From assembly GCA_024645175.1 (NCBI GenBank), contig JAHEGB010000001.1, positions 80,734 through 144,733 on the forward strand: 64,000 bases of DNA, written 5' to 3'. The position numbers and the translations under genes were made by a program. Below the pieces are notes generated by a model that did not search any database, had not been told where the DNA came from, and saw nothing but the letters and a program-made list of their open reading frames with translations. The stretch's first letter is position 1. Every line of letters begins with the position of its first letter. Positions 45,758 through 54,000 of this stretch are shown in pieces. This DNA is from Microbacteriaceae bacterium (lineage in GTDB: Bacteria > Actinomycetota > Actinomycetes > Actinomycetales > Microbacteriaceae).

Positions 45758-47683
45758 ATGACAATTCTCGAAGGCGTGAACGGCCCAGAAGACCTAAAGG
45801 GTCTATCTGACGCCGAGATGATCGCTCTTGCCGGCGAGATTCGCGCCTATTTGGTTTCTGCCGTTTCAAAGACAGGCGGCCACTTGGGGCCAAACCTAGG
45901 TGTCGTTGAAACCACTTTGGCGATTCACCGCGTCTTCGACTCACCTCGTGACAGCATCGTTTTCGACACGGGGCATCAGAGCTACGTGCACAAAATGCTG
46001 ACCGGGCGAAAGAACCTTGACTCGCTAAGGCAAAAAGGTGGGGTTGCTGGTTATCCGCAGCGTTCAGAATCTGTTCACGACATTGTTGAGAGTTCGCACG
46101 CGTCCTCTTCGCTGAGTTGGGCCGACGGCATAGCCAAGGCCTACCGTCTTACCAATCAGAACGATCGCTATGTGGTTGCACTCATCGGAGACGGCGCTCT
46201 CACCGGAGGCATGGCCTGGGAGGCCCTTAACAACATCTCTGACGACAACGATCGCAAGTTGGTCATCATCGTCAATGACAACGGCAGATCCTATGCGCCG
46301 ACCATCGGTGGCTTCGCCCGCACCTTGAACAACATTCGCACAGAGCAGACTTATCGAAAGCTTTATCGACTCAGCCGCAAATTCTTTGAGAAGTTCGGTG
46401 TTCTCGGCCGCATGGCATTCTCGGTAGTTAGGGGAGCAGGCAAGGGGTTGCTTGGTTCTGTGACGCCCAAGAGCATGTTTCCGAACCTAGACCTCAAGTA
46501 CATCGGCCCAATCGACGGTCACGATCAAAAGGCTGTCGAGCAAGCTCTAGAGCAGGCTAAGAAGTATGCACACCCGGTCATCGTGCACGTGATCACGCAG
46601 AAGGGCAAAGGTTTTGATCCTGCAGTGATGAACGAAGCTGACCAGTTTCACGCTGTTGGTCAAATCAATCCCGAGACCGGTGAGTCACTCGAAGCCGCAA
46701 CTTCGTCTTGGACCAAAGTATTCGGCGAAGAGATTGTAAAAATCGCAGAAAAGAACGATCGAATTGTTGCCATTACCGGAGCAATGCTCAACCCGGTTGG
46801 CCTTTCTGCCTTTGCGAAGCGGTTTCCGAGCAGAGTATTTGATGTTGGAATTGCCGAGCAGCACGCAGTGACTAGCGCTGCCGGTATGGCTTTCGGAGGG
46901 CTGCATCCGGTTGTTGCCGTCTATGCAACTTTTATGAATCGCGCTCTCGATCAAGTTCTCATGGATGTTGCTTTGCACAAGGAAGGCGTCACGTTTGTGC
47001 TCGACCGTGCAGGTGTAACCGGTCCTGATGGCGCGAGTCACCACGGTGTTTGGGACCTAGCAATCTTTCAGGTCGTGCCGAATATTCGCATTGCTGTTCC
47101 TCGCGATGCTTCTCTTCTGCGTGAATTGTTAGCTGAAGCGGTTTCAATCGAAGATGCTCCGACTCTTATAAGGTTCGGCAAGGGTTCTGTAGATCAGAAC
47201 ATTGACGCCGTGAAGAGACTCTCAGATGGAGTCGATGTTCTTCGCGAAAGCTCTGCCAAAGATGTGCTTTTAGTTGCCGTTGGATCGATGGCTAAGATCG
47301 CTCTTTCGGTTGCAGACTTGCTTGCAGCGCAGGGTATTGGTGCCACAGTCATCGACCCACGTTGGGTGATTCCGGTCGCAGATTCTGTCGTTTCTCTCGC
47401 TGCTGATCACCGCCTTGTTGTCAGCATCGAAGACGGCATTCGCGTCGGTGGCATCGGAACTAGAATCCGTCAAGCCATGCGCGCAGCTCAGGTAGACACG
47501 GCACTCAATGAAATTGGATTGCCTGATGAGTTCTTAGAACACGCGAGTCGAGATGAAATTCTTGACCGTGTTGGGCTCAACGCACAAACCATCGCGCGTG
47601 ACATCGTTGCTCAGGTGCTTGGTGCCAAGGTTCCGTATGCTCGTCAAATTGACGAATCGGCTAAGAACCAAATCAACTTTTAG
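45758..47683 (+). CDS. dxs: 1-deoxy-D-xylulose-5-phosphate synthase
   Basis: TPP enzyme that condenses pyruvate and glyceraldehyde-3-phosphate, the first step of the MEP isoprenoid pathway. 641 residues. GHLGPNLGVVE, DTGHQSYVHKMLTGR, ALIGDGALTGGMAWEALNN (TPP site), GPIDGHD, VGIAEQHAV and RAGVTGPDGASHHGVWD are all present. No Shine-Dalgarno sequence; TAGAAC and TAGGTT lie 4 and 9 nt before the ATG, so a leaderless or very short leader is possible. Its 3' end overlaps the RNase D-like gene by 11 nt on the opposite strand. Confidence 0.96.
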   Translation: MTILEGVNGPEDLKGLSDAEMIALAGEIRAYLVSAVSKTGGHLGPNLGVVETTLAIHRVFDSPRDSIVFDTGHQSYVHKMLTGRKNLDSLRQKGGVAGYPQRSESVHDIVESSHASSSLSWADGIAKAYRLTNQNDRYVVALIGDGALTGGMAWEALNNISDDNDRKLVIIVNDNGRSYAPTIGGFARTLNNIRTEQTYRKLYRLSRKFFEKFGVLGRMAFSVVRGAGKGLLGSVTPKSMFPNLDLKYIGPIDGHDQKAVEQALEQAKKYAHPVIVHVITQKGKGFDPAVMNEADQFHAVGQINPETGESLEAATSSWTKVFGEEIVKIAEKNDRIVAITGAMLNPVGLSAFAKRFPSRVFDVGIAEQHAVTSAAGMAFGGLHPVVAVYATFMNRALDQVLMDVALHKEGVTFVLDRAGVTGPDGASHHGVWDLAIFQVVPNIRIAVPRDASLLRELLAEAVSIEDAPTLIRFGKGSVDQNIDAVKRLSDGVDVLRESSAKDVLLVAVGSMAKIALSVADLLAAQGIGATVIDPRWVIPVADSVVSLAADHRLVVSIEDGIRVGGIGTRIRQAMRAAQVDTALNEIGLPDEFLEHASRDEILDRVGLNAQTIARDIVAQVLGAKVPYARQIDESAKNQINF

Positions 47684-48929
47684 CCGCTTCTTCGTTCTTC
47701 TCAATTTCAAAAGTTGAACTCTTGTTGATAGCTTCAGTGATCACTTCGGCTATCAATTCGATTTGCCAAGGTCTTGCAGAAAAACTCGCCAGCTCGGCGC
47801 GTATCTCTTCGAGAGTCGCCGTTTCTCTTTCAACCCAACAAATTTGTCGAATTGTTTCGGGTGAAACGAGGTTCTCGATTGGCAGCTCGTGCTGGCTTGC
47901 AACCTGCGTCACAAAGTGTCTGGTGCAGATTAGGCGTTGATGTGCCTTAGGCCACTTGCTTGGCCAGTTTCTGTGATTCGGAATTCCGGTTGCTGCGAGT
48001 TTCAGCGGTGGCAAATCTCTGCTGCGTTTGCCCTCGTCGATGGCAGCCCACCAAGTGTCTAGGTAAGTTCTTGAGGCACGACCAGCAAAGCTCTTTGAGT
48101 TAGCCAGTTCGGGTCTGCTGGCAGGTATGTTCTTGGCAACATAAGAAATCGAGCTGTCAGGGATCAACCGGCCAGGGGCAACATCGAGTTTTTGTCCAAG
48201 CGCCTCTCTGGCGAGCCACAGCGACCTTGCAATGGCTAGACCCTGTTGGTTCTTGACTTCGTGAAGGCCCGTAGTTCCACGCCATCTGTCGGGTTTCTCT
48301 GGTTTAGGTCTGAAGTTGAGCAGATGTTCGAACTCTTCAAGTGCCCAGGTCAATTTGTTTTTAGACTTCAGATCTTCAATCAATAGCTGTGAGAGCTCGT
48401 GAAGCACATCTACGTCGAGCGCTGCGTAGTCGAGCCAGCCCTGTTCGAGCGGTCGCTTGCTCCAATCGACCGCACTATGCTCCTTAGCAAGCCCTAACTG
48501 AAGAAAGTGCTCTACAACCGCACCGAGGCCCACTCGAGGCAGGCCGCTGATTCGCGAGCCAAGTTCGGTATCAATGATTTTCGTGGGTATTAGCCCGAGT
48601 TCTGCAAGGCAAGCAAGATCTTGAGTGGCAGCGTGAAGAATCCATGTGTCCGTTTTTAGCAATCGAGCCAAATCAGTGAATGGAGGAGTCTCGGCATTCG
48701 GGGCTATCGCCGCTGGGTCGATCAGAAAGATTTCGCCATCTGCTCTTGCGACCTGTATCAAGTAGGCGCGCTGGCCATACTTGAAACCCGAAGCTCGTTC
48801 CGCGTCGAGCGCAAACGGGCCTTTGTATGAAGACAATTTTGTGACGGCATCGTCAAGTTGCTCTTGCGAGTCAACAAAAATGACTTCTCTGCGCGCCTTG
48901 AGAAGGGGAGTGCTAATCGAATCTGGCAT
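47673..48929 (-). CDS. rnd: RNase D-like 3'-5' exonuclease with HRDC domain
   Basis: A 418-residue protein. The DEDD exonuclease domain (about 20-210) has FALDAERASGFKYGQRAYLIQ (Asp and Glu), WILHAATQDLACLAELG (Asp) and DYAALDVDVLHELSQLL, with the terminal Asp of the DEDDy class preceded by Tyr. An HRDC domain follows at about 225-310 (LAIARSLWLAREAL). In actinobacteria it lies beside dxs. The ATG (48929) overlaps the DUF3000 stop as TAATG, fixing the start; the longer in-frame reading is rejected. Confidence 0.9.
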   Translation of the reverse strand: MPDSISTPLLKARREVIFVDSQEQLDDAVTKLSSYKGPFALDAERASGFKYGQRAYLIQVARADGEIFLIDPAAIAPNAETPPFTDLARLLKTDTWILHAATQDLACLAELGLIPTKIIDTELGSRISGLPRVGLGAVVEHFLQLGLAKEHSAVDWSKRPLEQGWLDYAALDVDVLHELSQLLIEDLKSKNKLTWALEEFEHLLNFRPKPEKPDRWRGTTGLHEVKNQQGLAIARSLWLAREALGQKLDVAPGRLIPDSSISYVAKNIPASRPELANSKSFAGRASRTYLDTWWAAIDEGKRSRDLPPLKLAATGIPNHRNWPSKWPKAHQRLICTRHFVTQVASQHELPIENLVSPETIRQICWVERETATLEEIRAELASFSARPWQIELIAEVITEAINKSSTFEIEKNEEAAKS

Positions 48930-49501
48930 TAGCGGTGTACTTCGCCAACTCCTGGTGTCAACTCGAATCCAGACATGATGCACACTAGGTTTTGCCAGGC
49001 CTCAAAGTGCTTCGCTATATCGGTTCCATGCGGCGACCAACTGGCTCGCATTTCAAGTTCTGCGTGATTTTTTTCATTTGCCATCATTCCATGGCCCTTA
49101 GAAATAATTCGAGTGGTCGTTCCTGCGATCGCAGAGTGTTCTGCGCCTGCAATCGCTAAGGCGTCTGTGAGCCAAGTCCAGGTAATTTCGGCGCTTTGGT
49201 CTTCGCTCGTGATGTCGCTCTCGAGTGGTGCCCTAGAAAAGCAGACAATGCGAAAGTTGGTTGTCCAGTTCTCTTGGGGCTGGGGTGACCAGAACAAAAC
49301 GAATCTTCCGGTGCCTAGACTGCCCGGCACTTCACTGGTTTCGCTCGAAACTTCAGCTGAAAAGGCAATTGCGTGAGTTGCAATATCGCTCGGTGCTGCA
49401 AGCTCTTCTACGACAAGTTCTGCACGGTTCGACGCCTGACGAATAGAGAAGACAGCGGCCTGAAATTCAGGCGCTAGAGTCTCGTCAATTTCGTCGGTCA
49501 T
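48929..49501 (-). CDS. DUF3000 family protein
   Basis: A 190-residue actinobacterial family protein upstream of the RNase D-like gene (mycobacterial Rv2680 position). Family features: EFQAAVFSIRQASNRAELVVEELAAP, GRFVLFWSPQPQENWTTNFRIVCF, TWLTDALAIAGAEHSAIAGTTTRI and MRASWSPHGTDIAKHFEAW. No membrane segment. Function unknown. The ATG lies 6 nt after a minus-strand TATCCT with no ribosome-binding site. It is translationally coupled to rnd (TAATG). Confidence 0.88.
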   Translation of the reverse strand: MTDEIDETLAPEFQAAVFSIRQASNRAELVVEELAAPSDIATHAIAFSAEVSSETSEVPGSLGTGRFVLFWSPQPQENWTTNFRIVCFSRAPLESDITSEDQSAEITWTWLTDALAIAGAEHSAIAGTTTRIISKGHGMMANEKNHAELEMRASWSPHGTDIAKHFEAWQNLVCIMSGFELTPGVGEVHR

Positions 49502-49507
49502 GCCAAA

Positions 49508-49513
49508 AGGATA
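49508..49513 (-). promoter_or_regulatory. -10 element TATCCT, leaderless DUF3000 gene
   Basis: It ends 6 nt before the DUF3000 ATG on the minus strand. No Shine-Dalgarno sequence is present. Confidence 0.45.
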
Positions 49514-49553
49514 TTGCCGAGCGTTGTTGATTAGGCTCTGCCACGCCGAATCT

Positions 49554-50129
49554 TTAGCGCATTACGAAAAAGAACGAGTTGTCTAGTTGAGATGATTCAA
49601 CGATGCTCATGTCGGCAAGGCCAAGCCTCTGGGCAAAATTCAGGGCCAGCTGCCTAGCCTCTGAGTCATTTGAGAGACCGGTCACTGTTAGGCAGAGCTC
49701 GTCGATCAAATTTGCCTCTGCCAATAGTGCTGAGACGGTTGGCCCAGTTTCAAACAGAAGATGTCGAGATAGCAGTGTGGCTTCTGCAACGGCCAAGTGA
49801 AGATCATCCGTGTGTTTTACGGTCAACTGCTGATGCTCAGCGTCAGCGGAAATATTGCTGAACCCTCGAAAGTTTGAGGATTTCGACCAAATCTGTATTG
49901 GTGCGAATTTAGACGGCCTGTAGTGTTCTGCTGCTGCCGTTGCCGCGTCAGTAACGATCAGGCTCGAGATCGACCGCAGGTGCTTCAAAAGTGCCCTGTC
50001 AGCAGCCGATGACAAAGACCTGCTTGAACCGTCGATGCCTGAAGTCTGAGCATTGGCGTCAATAACCATGTTGAGGCGGTTGCCTTCAAACGGGCGATAT
50101 TTGCTCAGAAGAAGTTCGAGCGCGGTCAC
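49554..50129 (-). CDS. RibD C-terminal/dihydrofolate-reductase-fold pyrimidine reductase
   Basis: A 191-residue NADPH-dependent reductase fold related to the reductase half of RibD; mycobacterial Rv2671 is the analogous stand-alone protein. Features: MVIDANAQTSGIDGSSRSLSS with SAADRALLKHLRSISSLIVTDAATAAAE (family signature after the substrate loop), LLFETGPTVSALLAEANLIDELCLTV (NADPH loop), and a C-terminal FVMR. It may act in riboflavin or folate metabolism; the substrate is not provable from sequence. GTG start overlaps the sufE stop by 1 nt. Confidence 0.82.
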   Translation of the reverse strand: MTALELLLSKYRPFEGNRLNMVIDANAQTSGIDGSSRSLSSAADRALLKHLRSISSLIVTDAATAAAEHYRPSKFAPIQIWSKSSNFRGFSNISADAEHQQLTVKHTDDLHLAVAEATLLSRHLLFETGPTVSALLAEANLIDELCLTVTGLSNDSEARQLALNFAQRLGLADMSIVESSQLDNSFFFVMR

Positions 50130-50551
50130 TAACTCTTCTCGCTTACCTGTCGCTTTATGCGCGCGAGCATGCCTCGAATGCCACGCATTCTGAGCGGGCT
50201 TACCAACTCGGTTAGGCCAAGCATTGACGGAAAATCATCGTCGAAAGAGAGCACGTCATCAACAGGTTGTTGGTCTAGCGCTGAGTGCAGAATCGAAGCG
50301 AAAGCCCTGGTTGTCGGGGCTTCTTTTGGCGCCGTTAGAAAAAGTTGCACCCGTTGATCGGTCACTTCAACGAACAGATAGACGGGCGACTGACACTCTT
50401 CAACTCGCTCAAGCAAGTCGGGGTGATCTGCATATCTCACCGGAAGGTTTGGCAGCTCATTTGCGAAATCAAGCAGCAATTCGAGTCGGTGCTGTGGTTC
50501 GAGAGACTGAAAATCGTCTACGACGGCGACTGCTGGTTTCGTAAGCTTCAC
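50129..50551 (-). CDS. sufE: SufE family Fe-S assembly protein
   Basis: A 140-residue sulfur acceptor that accepts persulfide from a cysteine desulfurase. The Cys is in VEECQSPVYLFVEV (about residue 54), with the usual LPVRYADHPDLLERV before it and the C-terminal LSPLRMRGIRGMLARIK helix. GTG start, 4 nt after the sseA stop. A minus-strand TAGCCT inside the end of sseA lies 6 nt before the GTG, so a separate leaderless transcript is possible. No sufS or sufBCD is in the window. Confidence 0.9.
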   Translation of the reverse strand: MKLTKPAVAVVDDFQSLEPQHRLELLLDFANELPNLPVRYADHPDLLERVEECQSPVYLFVEVTDQRVQLFLTAPKEAPTTRAFASILHSALDQQPVDDVLSFDDDFPSMLGLTELVSPLRMRGIRGMLARIKRQVSEKS

Positions 50552-50555
50552 AGAT

Positions 50556-51458
50556 TTAGGCTACTGCAGGCCAAGAGCCTCGAACTTCGCCCTTCACGAT
50601 TGGAACGCCGACTAGGCTGCCCCATTCGGTCCACGAACCGTCATAGTTCCTTACATTCTTGAAACCTAGAAGATATTTGAGAACGAACCAGGTATGGCTT
50701 GAGCGCTCACCAATTCTGCAGTAGGCGATTGTGTCGGTAGCGGGGTCTAGTGCTTCGGCGTCGATGTAAAGAGCGCGAAGATCTGCAGCGCTCTTGAAGG
50801 TGCCGTTCTCATTTGCAGCCTTAGACCAAGGAATCGATGCAGCGCCAGGAATGTGGCCACCGCGAAGAGCACCCTCTTCAGGATAGTTAGGCATGTGTGT
50901 GCGCTCACCCGAGTATTCCTGCGGACTTCTGACGTCAACCAGAGGTTTTCCGAGGTGTGCAAGAACGTCGTCACGGTAAGCGCGAAGGGTCTTGTCATCG
51001 CGTTCGATTACCGGATACTCACTAGGCGTGATTGAAGTGACGTCTGTAGTTAGATCGCGACCCTCGCTTATCCAGGTCTCGCGACCACCATCGAGAAGGC
51101 GAACGTCTGCATGGCCAAAAAGCTTGAACACCCAGAGGGCATATGACGCCCACCAATTCTTGTTGTCACCGTAAATAACCACGGTTGAGTCTCGGCGAAT
51201 GCCCCGTGAAGAGAGTAGCTCGGCGAATTTTGCGCCATCTAGATAGTCGCGAAGAACAGGGTCATTGAGGTCTGTGTGCCAGTCAATCTTGACTGCGCCT
51301 GGAATATGGCCGGTTGCGTAGAGCAGAACATCTTCGTCTGATTCGACAATTACTAGATTCTCTGCGCCGAGATTTGCCTGCAGCCAGTCAGTGCTGACCA
51401 AGACTTCAGGGTGGGCGTATTCGTTGATTTTCGCTGAATCGTCAAAACCTAGAGGCAT
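50556..51458 (-). CDS. sseA: Tandem-rhodanese sulfurtransferase (SseA-type)
   Basis: A 300-residue thiosulfate/3-mercaptopyruvate sulfurtransferase with two rhodanese domains. The N-terminal domain is inactive ([13 protein letters not shown] where the Cys would be) and the C-terminal one carries the active Cys in [15 protein letters not shown] (about residue 234) with [12 protein letters not shown] before it. In actinobacteria sseA and sufE are paired, suggesting a sulfur-relay role. ATG 51458 is used; an in-frame TTG one codon upstream has no ribosome-binding site of its own. Confidence 0.9.
   Translation of the reverse strand: MPLGFDDSAKINEYAHPEVLVSTDWLQANLGAENLVIVESDEDVLLYATGHIPGAVKIDWHTDLNDPVLRDYLDGAKFAELLSSRGIRRDSTVVIYGDNKNWWASYALWVFKLFGHADVRLLDGGRETWISEGRDLTTDVTSITPSEYPVIERDDKTLRAYRDDVLAHLGKPLVDVRSPQEYSGERTHMPNYPEEGALRGGHIPGAASIPWSKAANENGTFKSAADLRALYIDAEALDPATDTIAYCRIGERSSHTWFVLKYLLGFKNVRNYDGSWTEWGSLVGVPIVKGEVRGSWPAVA
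50558..50563 (-). promoter_or_regulatory. Possible internal -10 TAGCCT before sufE
   Basis: TAGCCT is part of the last codons of sseA and ends 6 nt before the sufE GTG. It may be chance, because sufE is also within reach of the sseA transcript. Confidence 0.3.
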
Positions 51459-51497
51459 CAAAATGTCGCTTTCTTCACTGCAATTGAACTACCCATC

Positions 51498-51504
51498 TAG
51501 GCTA
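51498..51504. promoter_or_regulatory. Near-symmetric -10 heptamer TAGGCTA between sseA and zapE
   Basis: Plus strand TAGGCT (51498-51503) is 39 nt before the zapE TTG; minus strand TAGCCT (51504-51499) is 40 nt before the sseA ATG. Both transcripts would have short leaders. Confidence 0.45.
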
Positions 51505-51542
51505 AGTGTTGAATCTATTCCGCGCTAGACCTGAGGTAAGAA

Positions 51543-52538
51543 TTGGCAAAAAACGAGGGCTTCATTTCGCTTGCCGACCGCACCCCAGACCCAAGCACTT
51601 CGCGTTTGCTTGCCGATTTGGTGCCACCTCGAGAATTTGCCACAGCAAGTTTCAAGACTTACATTCCGCACGTTGAATTTCAGTCACAGGCTGCTGCCGT
51701 AAAAATCGCGCAAGATTTTGCCACCGGTGTTTCACAGAAGCGTGGCCTCTTCTCGAAGGCTGCGCAAGAAAAGATCGGCATCTACCTTGACGGCGGTTTC
51801 GGTGTCGGCAAGACACACCTACTTGCTTCTATTTTTCACGCCTATAAAGGCACAAAGGCTTTTGGCTCCTTCATTGCCTACACGAGCCTCATCGGCGCCC
51901 TCGGATTCGCCAATGCGCTCGAAGCGTTGAAAAAGTATCAACTTCTTTGCATCGACGAGTTCGAACTTGATGACCCGGGTGACACCATGATGATGTCAAG
52001 ACTCTTGAATGAGCTTTCGCAGACCGGCGTGAAATTCGCTGCAACTTCAAACACGCCACCAAGTGCATTGGGCGAAGGCAGATTTGCCTCTGAAGACTTC
52101 GCCAGAGAGATTCATGGAATCGCGAATCAATTTCAAATGGTGCGCATCGACGGTGAAGACCACAGGCACCGACCAACAGATGTCTCACTTGAAACTTATT
52201 CAGAAGAGCAGGTAGTTGACTGGCTGGGTGCCAGTGACGGTTCGGCTCTTGATAACTTCGATGACCTTTTGAAACACCTCTCTGAGGTTCACCCATCGAA
52301 GTACGGGTTGCTGCTCGAAGGAGTTTCAAAGCTCGGTCTCAAAGGTGTGCACGTCTTGAAAGATCAGGCCGCTGCACTGCGATTCGTGGCATTCGTAGAC
52401 CGAGCCTACGAGCAACAGGTGATGATCAGGGGAGCCGGATTAGACACGACCAAGGTGTTCTTGCCTGAGCATGTTGCTGGCGGTTACAAGAAGAAGTACC
52501 TTCGCGCGATATCTCGTCTAGGTGCCCTCGGTATCTAA
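51543..52538 (+). CDS. zapE: AFG1/ZapE-family P-loop ATPase
   Basis: A 331-residue member of the AFG1-like ATPases; ZapE modulates Z-ring constriction in E. coli and homologues are often beside sufE/sseA in actinobacteria. Walker A is GGFGVGKTHLLAS (about 80-92), Walker B is LLCIDEFELDDPGD, and the sensor stretch is FAATSNTPPSALGEGRF. A C-terminal domain with LSEVHPSKYGLLLEG and FVDRAYEQQV follows. TTG start with GAGGTAAG 3 nt upstream. It ends before the GlnR-like box of the amt1 promoter. Confidence 0.9.
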   Translation: MAKNEGFISLADRTPDPSTSRLLADLVPPREFATASFKTYIPHVEFQSQAAAVKIAQDFATGVSQKRGLFSKAAQEKIGIYLDGGFGVGKTHLLASIFHAYKGTKAFGSFIAYTSLIGALGFANALEALKKYQLLCIDEFELDDPGDTMMMSRLLNELSQTGVKFAATSNTPPSALGEGRFASEDFAREIHGIANQFQMVRIDGEDHRHRPTDVSLETYSEEQVVDWLGASDGSALDNFDDLLKHLSEVHPSKYGLLLEGVSKLGLKGVHVLKDQAAALRFVAFVDRAYEQQVMIRGAGLDTTKVFLPEHVAGGYKKKYLRAISRLGALGI

Positions 52539-52541
52539 CGT

Positions 52542-52579
52542 TTTACATTCGCGAAACATTTCGCTGCACTTTCTGAAAC
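52542..52579 (+). promoter_or_regulatory. Tandem GlnR-like box upstream of the first ammonium transporter
   Basis: TTTAC-N6-GAAAC-N6-CTGCA-N6-GAAAC: two 22-nt units in register with the GlnR consensus (gTnAc-n6-GaAAc repeated). The second a-site (CTGCA) is weak. The first unit and its flank (ATTTCGCTGC) closely resemble the box upstream of glnA1. It begins 3 nt after the zapE stop. Confidence 0.7.
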
Positions 52580-52645
52580 CTCACACGAAGAAACTTCTTG
52601 CATGCCGCAGCTAGTGGCTCAGTATTTCTTTAGAGAGGTGACAAA

Positions 52646-53923
52646 GTGGATCAAGGAAACACCGCTTTTGTGCTCATTTGTGCGGCACTCGTATTGCTAA
52701 TGACCCCAGGTCTTGCGTTCTTCTATGGCGGCATGGTTAAGGCCAAGAGCGTAGTCAGCATGATGATGTTGAGTTTCGGCTCGCTCGGCCTGATTGCCGT
52801 GTTGTGGGTGCTCTATGGTTTTGCAATTTCTTTCTCGAACGCGGGCACAGGTCAGTTCTATGGAATCGACGGCTGGTTTGGCATCGACCTGAACTCACTT
52901 GGGCTTACTCAGCAGGTGCACGACTCGCTGAACCCTCCTGAGGGTGCTAGCTACCCTTCACTGGCTTTTGTTTCATTCCAGGCAACCTTTGCCATCATTA
53001 CTGTCGCACTTATCTCTGGCGCTATTGCCGACCGTGCAAAGTTCGGCGCTTGGATGGTCTTCGCTGGTCTATGGGCAACCATCGTCTACTTTCCGGTCGC
53101 AAACTGGGTATTCAACTTCACTCTTGGAGAAGACGGCAAGGTTATTGACGGCGGCTGGATTGTCTATAACCTCGGCGTGATCGACTTCGCTGGTGGAACC
53201 GCGGTTCACATCAACGCGGGTGCTGCCGGGCTTGCGCTGGCAATCATCCTTGGCAAGCGATTCGGGTTCAGCAAGGGCATCAACCAGCCACACAACGTTC
53301 CACTAACCCTTCTAGGCGTGGCATTGCTTTGGTTCGGATGGTTCGGATTCAACGCCGGGTCTGAAGTAGCGGCAGATGGTCTCGCATCGTTGGCTTTCAT
53401 TAACACCATTGGTGCTCCAGCGGCAGCGATGCTCGGATGGATTCTCATTGAAAAGATCAAGCACGGCAAGGCAACATCGATTGGCGCTGGATCGGGAGCA
53501 GTTGCTGGTCTGGTTGCGGTTACTCCAGCTTGCGCCTCGCTCGACCCGGTATGGGCCCTTCTGCTAGGTCTCGTTGCAGGCGCACTATGTGCTCTAGCTA
53601 TCGACCTAAAGTTTGCGCTTGGATTCGATGACTCGCTCGACGTAGTTGGAATTCACTTGGTCGGTGGAATCGTCGGAACACTATGGATTGGTCTTTTCGG
53701 AAACAACGTTGGCGCAGCATTCGGTTTCGGCTTTCACCAATTGGCGATGCAGGCTCTCGGGGCAGCAGCTGTTCTGGTTTACAGCTTCGTGCTCTCGTTA
53801 ATTCTCGGATTCATAATCGAGAAGACCATCGGATTCAGAGTCAAGGCTGAAGACGAAATCGCAGGAATCGACACTGTGGTTCACGGTGAAGAGGCCTATG
53901 CATTCGGCGCTGATCGAGGCTAG
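52646..53923 (+). CDS. amt: Ammonium transporter (Amt1)
   Basis: Eleven-helix ammonium channel of 425 residues. Family motifs: MTPGLAFFYGGMVKAKSV, FQATFAIITVALISGAIADRAKF, LDFAGGTAVHINAG-type with the first pore histidine at residue 188 (TAVHINAG), FGWFGFNAGSEV and DDSLDVVGIHLVGGIVG with the second histidine at 337. The twin-His pair is intact. GTG start with AGAGAGG upstream. It is preceded by a tandem GlnR-like box and followed by a strong terminator, so it is probably a separate GlnR-controlled unit. Confidence 0.96.
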   Translation: MDQGNTAFVLICAALVLLMTPGLAFFYGGMVKAKSVVSMMMLSFGSLGLIAVLWVLYGFAISFSNAGTGQFYGIDGWFGIDLNSLGLTQQVHDSLNPPEGASYPSLAFVSFQATFAIITVALISGAIADRAKFGAWMVFAGLWATIVYFPVANWVFNFTLGEDGKVIDGGWIVYNLGVIDFAGGTAVHINAGAAGLALAIILGKRFGFSKGINQPHNVPLTLLGVALLWFGWFGFNAGSEVAADGLASLAFINTIGAPAAAMLGWILIEKIKHGKATSIGAGSGAVAGLVAVTPACASLDPVWALLLGLVAGALCALAIDLKFALGFDDSLDVVGIHLVGGIVGTLWIGLFGNNVGAAFGFGFHQLAMQALGAAAVLVYSFVLSLILGFIIEKTIGFRVKAEDEIAGIDTVVHGEEAYAFGADRG

Positions 53924-53950
53924 TTAGTAGTTAGATATTCCTAAGACCTT

Positions 53951-53981
53951 AGAAAGGCACCCGTGAGGGTGCCTTTCTTTG
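53951..53981 (+). terminator. Terminator after amt1
   Basis: A perfect 12-bp stem AGAAAGGCACCC/GGGTGCCTTTCT with a GTGA loop is followed by TT. It separates amt1 from amt2. Confidence 0.9.
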
Positions 53982-54000
53982 GCGTTTAGTTGGAGACACC

